Assembly: GCF_002993365.1 (NCBI RefSeq)
Contig: NZ_PVNP01000124.1
Location: forward strand, 1-47,644
Reading direction: 5' to 3'
DNA: 47,644 bases
From: Marisediminitalea alba
Lineage (GTDB): Bacteria > Pseudomonadota > Gammaproteobacteria > Enterobacterales > Alteromonadaceae
Shown here: one piece after another, positions 43,149 to 47,644 of the stretch
How positions within the stretch are numbered: position 1 is the first letter of the stretch
Layout of the letters: each line of letters begins with the position of its first letter
Position numbers and translations under genes: made by a program
The notes under the pieces: model-generated
The model's database searches: none
What the model was told of the DNA's origin: nothing
The model's input: the letters and a program-made list of their open reading frames with translations, nothing else

Positions 43149-44821
43149 AACAGATGTACCGCCAGTGGTGGAAAGAGGGCGTTGTTTATCAGATTTATCC
43201 CCGCAGTTTTCAGGACTCCAACGGTGACGGGGTGGGCGATCTGCAGGGCATTATTAAGCGCCTTGATTACATCGCTTCGCTGGGCGTGGACATAGTCTGG
43301 TTAAACCCGATTTATAAATCGCCCAACAATGATAATGGCTACGATATTTCTGATTATCGGGACATTATGGATGAGTTTGGCACCATGGCCGACTTTGATG
43401 AGTTGCTGGCCGGTTTTCATGCCCGTGGTATCAAGGTGGTGATGGATTTGGTGGTAAACCACTCCAGCAGCGAGCACGAATGGTTTAAACAAGCCTGTTC
43501 ATCGCGAGATAATCCCTATCGTGATTATTATCACTGGTGGCCGGCTGAAAAAGGCACGCCGCCGGAGCGCTGGTCGTTCTTCGACGAAGAAGGTAGTGCG
43601 TGGGCCTACCACGAGCCCACTGACGCTTACTATTTGCATTATTTTGATAAAACACAGCCAGACCTAAACTGGGAAAACCCGAAAGTGCGCGAAGAAATCT
43701 TCGACATGATGCATTTCTGGTTTAAAAAGGGTATTGATGGTTTCCGGATGGACGTGATCACCTTTATTTCCAAGCATGATGACTACCCGGTATTCGAGGG
43801 CGTGCACGGCGATGCCATGATCGATGTTTATGCCCAGGGCCCACGTTTACATCAGTATCTGCACGAAATGAACCGCGAGGTGCTGCAGCATTACGATATT
43901 ATGACCGTAGCCGAAGGGCCGGGCACAAACCTAGATAATATTCATGACCTGGTGGACGAAGACCGTCAGGAACTAAACATGAATTATCACTTTGAGCATG
44001 TGGAGCTGGGCGTTGATCAACGTAAGATCGTTAACGCTGATTTCCAGAACCTGGTGAAGTACAAAGAGATCATGAGCGCCTGGGCAACCACCTTCGACGA
44101 AAAAGGCTGGGGCACCCAATGGCATACCAACCATGACTTCCCGCGCCAGGTGACCTGGTTTGGCGATGATTCGCCGGCCCATCGAGTGCAGTCCTCAAAG
44201 TTACTCAGTACCTTTTTGCTTACCATGCGTGGGACGCCCTACTATTACATGGGTGATGAAATTGGCATGACTAACGCCAAATTCGACAGCATTGATGACT
44301 ATAACGATCTCATGACCATTAATTGGTATAACCTCACCAAAAATGAGGGCGGTGATGCCGAAATGCTGCTCGAGTCACATAAGTTAAGTGGTCGCGACAA
44401 TGCCCGTACGCCTATCCAGTGGGACGATTCGGCCAACGCTGGTTTTACTACCGGTAAACCCTGGTTAAAGGTGACCGGTAATTATCCTGAGATCAACGTA
44501 GCTGCCCAGGAAGAAGACCCGGACTCGCCACTGAATTACTTCCGCCAGCTTACCCGCCTGCGCAAGGAAAATCTGACGCTGGTTTACGGCGCTTATGAAT
44601 TGCTGCTACCGGATGATGAGCATATTTATGCGTTCACCCGTAAACTTGATGATGAGGTGATTCTGGTATTGCTTAACTATTCGAGCCATCAACAGCATTG
44701 TGCACTGGAGCCGGCATTGATTGGCGATAATGTCATGATCAATAACTATCCGTCGCTGCAGTCTGATGACTCAGGATACACCCTTGAGCCGTGGCAGGCG
44801 GTGGTGATCCGGATAGCGTAA
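43139..44821 (+). CDS. GH13 alpha-glucosidase, probably alpha-1,6-acting
   Basis: A 560-residue cytoplasmic alpha-amylase-family enzyme without signal peptide. The triad is D205 (GFRMDVI), E259 (TVAEG) and D333 (TNHDFPR, where NHDQPR is commoner). The first barrel motif DLVVNHSS and calcium-loop-like DSNGDGVGDL are present. Val directly after the nucleophile Asp (MDV) and the QPDLNW segment are known markers of oligo-1,6-glucosidase-type specificity in GH13_31. It overlaps the transporter gene by 10 bases, so uptake and cleavage are coupled: imported isomalto-oligosaccharide or related sugar is cut to glucose. A bidirectional terminator follows. Confidence 0.92.
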   Translation: MQLKQMYRQWWKEGVVYQIYPRSFQDSNGDGVGDLQGIIKRLDYIASLGVDIVWLNPIYKSPNNDNGYDISDYRDIMDEFGTMADFDELLAGFHARGIKVVMDLVVNHSSSEHEWFKQACSSRDNPYRDYYHWWPAEKGTPPERWSFFDEEGSAWAYHEPTDAYYLHYFDKTQPDLNWENPKVREEIFDMMHFWFKKGIDGFRMDVITFISKHDDYPVFEGVHGDAMIDVYAQGPRLHQYLHEMNREVLQHYDIMTVAEGPGTNLDNIHDLVDEDRQELNMNYHFEHVELGVDQRKIVNADFQNLVKYKEIMSAWATTFDEKGWGTQWHTNHDFPRQVTWFGDDSPAHRVQSSKLLSTFLLTMRGTPYYYMGDEIGMTNAKFDSIDDYNDLMTINWYNLTKNEGGDAEMLLESHKLSGRDNARTPIQWDDSANAGFTTGKPWLKVTGNYPEINVAAQEEDPDSPLNYFRQLTRLRKENLTLVYGAYELLLPDDEHIYAFTRKLDDEVILVLLNYSSHQQHCALEPALIGDNVMINNYPSLQSDDSGYTLEPWQAVVIRIA

Positions 44822-44838
44822 AAAGTCGTTGTTTTAAG

Positions 44839-44870
44839 CAAGAAAGCCGCTCATCTGAGCGGCTTTCTTG
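44839..44870. terminator. Bidirectional terminator after GH13 gene
   Basis: CAAGAAAGCCGCTC, loop ATCT, GAGCGGCTTTCTTG: a 14-bp perfect stem located 18 bases after the glucosidase stop, facing the converging cyclophilin gene. T-rich bases are inside the stem ends. Confidence 0.88.
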
Positions 44871-44902
44871 GATTTGGCCGGAATAAAGGGCTTATTAATC
44901 AG

Positions 44903-45684
44903 TTAGCGTTTCTTTCTGCGCCGAAAAACGATGGTGGTTACGGCAATAACCAGTAATGCCAGCGGATGCATTGCACCCCCGGAGGAGCCGCTACTGGATG
45001 GTGGTGTAGGGTCGCTGTCATTGTCGATCAGAGTGTTTGGAACCGGCGTTAAATCCGGATTGGTAACAGTCGCTGCGTCGGTAACCACAATATCAGTAAT
45101 TAACACAAAGTTATCGCCGTCCGGCTCACGGCCGTTGGTGGCATCGTCGTTGGTGTAATCCTGCAGCGGAATAGAGTTGGCTGCCCCGCCCAGATTAAAG
45201 CGAGGAAGCTCGCTAATCGCGTCTGCGACATCCATGCCGTTATCAATCACCTGGCCAAATACGGTAAAGCCGCCATTCTGCACATCCAGATTCTGGCTGT
45301 TGTCCGATAAATTAATAACCATTGTGATGTAGCGCTGTTCGGATCGCCGGCTTGTTTTGCCATAGCAATAGTGCCACGAACATTAGAAAGCTCCGGCTCA
45401 TTAACCACCGCAACACCGGTAGCTACATTGTCGAGAGGCAGGGTATTGTTGTAGGTAAAGCCCCCAGCCTGGACTACAAAGTCAGGTTCAGAACGGTGCA
45501 CTACGTTATTGGCATAAGCCCCCGAGTTAACGTATTCAAGAAAGTTTTCAACGGTTTCGGGGGTTGCTTCGTCAAAAAGGTTAACGCTGATGTTGCCCAT
45601 ATTGGTGCGAATTTCCACCACTGTTGCCGCAGCATGCAAGCTGAACAGTGCAGCAGTGCTGAGTGCAAGAATTGGTTTTATCAT
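44903..45684 (-). pseudogene. Secreted cyclophilin-type peptidyl-prolyl isomerase with GlyGly-CTERM-like tail, frameshifted
   Basis: The first frame (ATG 45684) gives a signal peptide ending near HAA20-ATV and the cyclophilin N part (VEIRTNMGNISVNLFDEATP, VVHRSEPDFVVQAGG, RGTIAMAKQAGDPNSATSQW). The second frame resumes with INLSDNSQNLDVQNGGFTVF and GQVIDNGMDVADAI. One base is missing near 45317; a T after TGGTT (minus strand) would restore SQWFINLSDN. After the isomerase core an Asp/Pro linker leads to SSGSSGG, a hydrophobic helix and FRRRKKR, a tail of the GlyGly-CTERM type processed by rhombosortase. Intact, it would be an approximately 260-residue surface-directed foldase. No rhombosortase gene is in view. 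Confidence 0.85.
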
Positions 45685-45944
45685 GCTGGTAATCTGCTCA
45701 TTGTTATTAAAATGCAGGCCAATAGTACGCAAAGTCCTGAGGACCGGAAACCTTTTCTCTGTATCATTTTGTAATCGTGGTCGTTGCGGCTAACAAGTCG
45801 TTTGGCTGAGCGGCTCGGATTGGCAATTCCTGCCCTGGCTGTCTACTATACTCAGTAGTGCTTGTTGCTTATGCCCCTGTCACTATTACAGGTGCTGGCA
45901 GCTAACAAGCGGGTTGTAACTAACAACGAAAGAGGAAGAACAAC
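45685..45944. other. Intergenic region with short repeats
   Basis: No gene was supported. GCTAACAAG occurs at 45789-45797 and again at 45901-45909, and a related ACTAACAAC is at about 45920. The pattern hints at an integron-like site but lacks the required boxes (see rejected items). Confidence 0.3.
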
Positions 45945-46133
45945 TTGGATATGAATGATACAGAGACAAGGCTCCTCACAAAATACCGCCTGCTGGATGA
46001 AGGTCATCAACAGATAGTTGAAAAATTCATCGATAAAATTCTCGCTCAGGATAAAGACAGCTATGATGCCAATCTCTCCAATGCCGAATTAGTGGAGTAT
46101 GCCATAGAGCTTGAAAGACAAAGCGACGCCTAG
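45945..46133 (+). CDS. Small hypothetical protein
   Basis: The gene encodes a 62-residue acidic, probably helical peptide (DTETRLLTKYRLLDEGHQQIVE, in outline; then DKILAQDKDSYDAN and LVEYAIELERQ). AGAGGAAG lies eight bases before TTG 45945, so the TTG may be used; ATG 45951 is the alternative but sits farther from the ribosome site. No family was recognised. The good ribosome site and protein-like composition support it as real. It stands alone next to the IS1111-type insertion. Confidence 0.55.
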   Translation: MDMNDTETRLLTKYRLLDEGHQQIVEKFIDKILAQDKDSYDANLSNAELVEYAIELERQSDA

Positions 46134-46241
46134 TTAATCGCCTCTATTTGACTAGTGATAACACTGCCCGATGTACCAGGTTCAGACGGGGTCCACACCG
46201 CCCCTGTGCCTGCAATAAATCCCATTTCAGTCTTATACCAT
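46134..46241 (-). other. Sequence flanking the IS1111-type element with a possible gene remnant
   Basis: On the minus strand a frame from about 46234 to TAG 46132-46134 reads MGFIAGTGAVWTPSEPG and ends SQIEAIN. It is short and has no recognised family. It could be a remnant of a gene cut by the insertion, but a stop codon lies at the reconstructed target, so this is uncertain. Confidence 0.25.
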
Positions 46242-46245
46242 ATAT

Positions 46246-46256
46246 GGACCCTCTCC
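46246..46256. repeat. Subterminal inverted repeat, left
   Basis: GGACCCTCTCC, the perfect partner of 47622-47632 at the other end of the IS110-family element. Confidence 0.9.
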
Positions 46257-46520
46257 GATTGCAAGACACCGTGTTGACTAATTAACGTGATTCATTGCTG
46301 CCATATATTCGGCTTTTTAGTGAAGTCATGTGGCTTCTAGCCTTGATGGTTGTTCGCATCTTGTTGTCTCATCAATCCGGCGGCCTCGAAGGCCCTTGGT
46401 ATAATCTGATTTGAACAAGATGGTTATGAACCGTTAATCATCAGTACGTTGTCTTTTGCAATGCGTTGATAGGCTTCCTGTTTTCGTTTACGTGCTTACT
46501 ACTGGTTTGGGTTTGACCGG
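46257..46520 (-). ncRNA. Candidate bridge RNA (seekRNA) of the IS1111-type element
   Basis: This noncoding stretch lies downstream of the transposase, where IS1111-group elements encode their guide RNA. Read on the minus strand, GATTAACGG (46439-46431) matches the left target flank GATTAATGG except one base; 26 bases later TTATACCA (46404-46397) is exactly complementary to the right target flank TGGTATAA. Farther along, ATATATGG (46308-46301) equals the element's own end next to the core. Two guides in one loop region, one same-sense and one complementary, then a donor guide is the known bridge-RNA order. The partner donor guide was not found and folding was not computed. Confidence 0.5.
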
Positions 46521-47555
46521 CTAAACCGCAGCTTTATTTATCTGCCCTGGCAGATAATCCTGTTGATGGTGCAGCATGGCCCAGGCCATTCTCGCCATCT
46601 TATTGGCCAGCGCGACGCAAGCTTTGTTAAAGCTCATTCGCGCTAAGCAAGCCCGACACCACTGGCTCACTTTATCGGTTTTATCACCGATATGGCGCAA
46701 GGCGGCTCTGGCACCGTTAATCATCTGGGTGCGTAAATACGTATTCCCGCGTTTGCTGATACCCAGCAATCTCGGGTTATCTCCCGTTGTATGTTGTTTG
46801 GGGACGATACCCAACCAAGCGGCTAAATGTCGACCACTATTAAAAGCCTGTCCTTGTCCAATACCTGCATATAAAGCAGTAGCAATCAGTGGCCCAATAC
46901 CGGTCATGCTCATTAAGCGCTCGCATACAGGGTGGTTTTGTGCAAATGCTTTCAACTCCTTATCCATTTCCTTAATGCGCTCCCGTAACACCAACAAATC
47001 GTTGAATAAACCTTGAAACAGTTGGCGAGCTAGCATACTCAATCCATTATCAGCCTCTTCCAAGGTGAAAGGTAATTCTTTCACCACGGTCGCTACGCCC
47101 CGTGCATACACAATACCGTATTCAGCCAACGAGCCTCTTATCTGATTACTCAACGCTGTTTGCTGCGCTATCATACGCTCTCGAATACGATGCATGAGCT
47201 GAATATCTTGTTGTTCCTGAGACTTAAACGGCACAAATCGCATCCCTTCACGCTGTGAGGCCTCGGCTATCGCCTCTGCATCATTGTAATCGTGTTTATT
47301 GCCTTTTCGGTATGCCACAACATATTGCGGCGCGATGGCTTTGACTTCATGCCCCGCTTTTGTCAGCTCACGACACCAATAATGGCAACTGCCACAGGCT
47401 TCCATCACCACGATACTTGGCTCCAGTTGGCTAAAATAGGACAGCACCTGATAACGCTTTAACTTCTTCTTTTTGAGTACTCTGCCGGACTGATTCATAA
47501 CAACTAAATGAAAAACAGACTTGGCGATATCTAAACCTATTGTTACCTTATTCAT
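46521..47555 (-). CDS. IS110-family (IS1111-type) transposase/recombinase
   Basis: A 344-residue recombinase with an N-terminal DEDD RuvC-like domain (D9 in TIGLDIAKS, E52 in VVMEACGS, D89 and D92 in KHDYNDAEAI), a coiled-coil middle (about 110-200) and a C-terminal Tnp20 domain with MTGIGPLIATALYAG and NSGRHLAAWLGIVP, the region holding the serine nucleophile, then LGISKRGNTYLRT. Such enzymes recombine DNA under guidance of a structured RNA made by the element. ATG 47555 has AGGAGAAGG upstream; a longer frame to 47588 is not needed. The gene is intact, so the element may be active. Confidence 0.95.
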   Translation of the reverse strand: MNKVTIGLDIAKSVFHLVVMNQSGRVLKKKKLKRYQVLSYFSQLEPSIVVMEACGSCHYWCRELTKAGHEVKAIAPQYVVAYRKGNKHDYNDAEAIAEASQREGMRFVPFKSQEQQDIQLMHRIRERMIAQQTALSNQIRGSLAEYGIVYARGVATVVKELPFTLEEADNGLSMLARQLFQGLFNDLLVLRERIKEMDKELKAFAQNHPVCERLMSMTGIGPLIATALYAGIGQGQAFNSGRHLAAWLGIVPKQHTTGDNPRLLGISKRGNTYLRTQMINGARAALRHIGDKTDKVSQWCRACLARMSFNKACVALANKMARMAWAMLHHQQDYLPGQINKAAV

Positions 47556-47621
47556 GTGACCTTCTCCTTCTTGATAGTGATTCAACAACTCTATCTTGGC
47601 TCATTTGAAGCCTTTATGGGA

Positions 47622-47632
47622 GGAGAGGGTCC
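47622..47632. repeat. Subterminal inverted repeat, right
   Basis: GGAGAGGGTCC, followed directly by the core-like ATACCAT. It pairs with 46246-46256. Confidence 0.9.
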
Positions 47633-47644
47633 ATACCATTAATC

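Larger units (their letters stand above)
46242..47639 (-). mobile_element. IS110-family (IS1111-type) insertion sequence
   Basis: The element contains one transposase gene on the minus strand and has subterminal inverted repeats GGACCCTCTCC (46246-46256) and GGAGAGGGTCC (47622-47632), perfect over 11 bp. The sequence ATACCAT is found at both edges (46235-46241 and 47633-47639), consistent with a shared core used in recombination. Subterminal inverted repeats and a long noncoding stretch after the transposase (275 bases) are hallmarks of the IS1111 branch. It appears complete and recent, because the ends are intact. Confidence 0.85.

Noticed and set aside
45789..45935. Integron-like attC site suggested by repeated GCTAACAAG and a later CTTGTTGC
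   Set aside because: The right-hand box would need GTTRRRY, but GTTGCTT is present, and the inner arms do not pair. No integrase gene is seen.

Overview
The window looks like chromosomal DNA of a marine-type gammaproteobacterium, most likely an Alteromonadales member. The reasons are the gene set (sodB next to soxR, RhlE helicase, EfpL, luxS, CreA, a FlgO-family lipoprotein, a MASE1 sensor kinase, a PEP-CTERM protein with a PrsT-type TPR lipoprotein, a GlyGly-CTERM-like protein and an MFS plus GH13 glucoside operon) and the moderate GC content. The genus cannot be fixed from the sequence alone. No rRNA, tRNA or CRISPR array was seen.

Layout. 1-2.7 kb: right end of an IS5-family element inserted in an AaeB/AaeA-like efflux operon whose membrane-fusion gene also carries an amber codon. 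2.7-6.5 kb: GntR regulator, membrane diguanylate cyclase, MmcQ/YjbR protein, and divergent soxR-sodB with a textbook SoxR operator/promoter. 6.6-11.7 kb: frameshifted Fur-box TonB receptor, RhlE helicase, decayed DUF4397 lipoprotein. 11.7-17.2 kb: secreted subtilase with PKD/FN3 repeats, efpL plus FKBP, a pseudogene broken by a 7-bp tandem duplication, and a frameshifted GAF-GGDEF gene. 17.2-20.8 kb: an ECF sigma factor fused to a large membrane domain, facing a CIA30-acyltransferase operon across matching divergent promoter-like elements. 20.8-24.0 kb: FlgO-family lipoprotein and a NarL-type two-component system. 24.2-32.7 kb: envelope and exopolysaccharide-linked block (MBOAT acyltransferase, SGNH-like partner, PEP-CTERM trypsin with a sigma-54-like promoter, PrsT lipoprotein, strongly folded leader, glycosyltransferase). 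32.8-40.2 kb: MscS channel, CreA, luxS, PQQ-type sugar dehydrogenase, and a membrane protein plus transglutaminase pair. 40.2-44.9 kb: an MFS transporter split into two halves, then an MFS sugar transporter plus GH13 glucosidase operon. 44.9-47.6 kb: frameshifted secreted cyclophilin with a GlyGly-CTERM-like tail, a small ORF and a complete IS110-family (IS1111-type) element.

Three items stand out. First, the noncoding end of the IS1111-type element contains short matches to both flanks of its insertion site and to its own end, in the order and polarity expected for a bridge/seek RNA. Second, the membrane-fused ECF sigma factor and its divergent neighbour share a TGTCACC-N16-GCWCWTAYCC element, predicting an autoregulated sigma regulon. 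Third, seven loci are disrupted by clearly different lesions (IS insertion plus amber, homopolymer loss, 7-bp duplication, dinucleotide duplication, multiple hits) and an eighth, the split transporter, may be. This suggests real gene decay, although some single-base cases could be sequencing errors.
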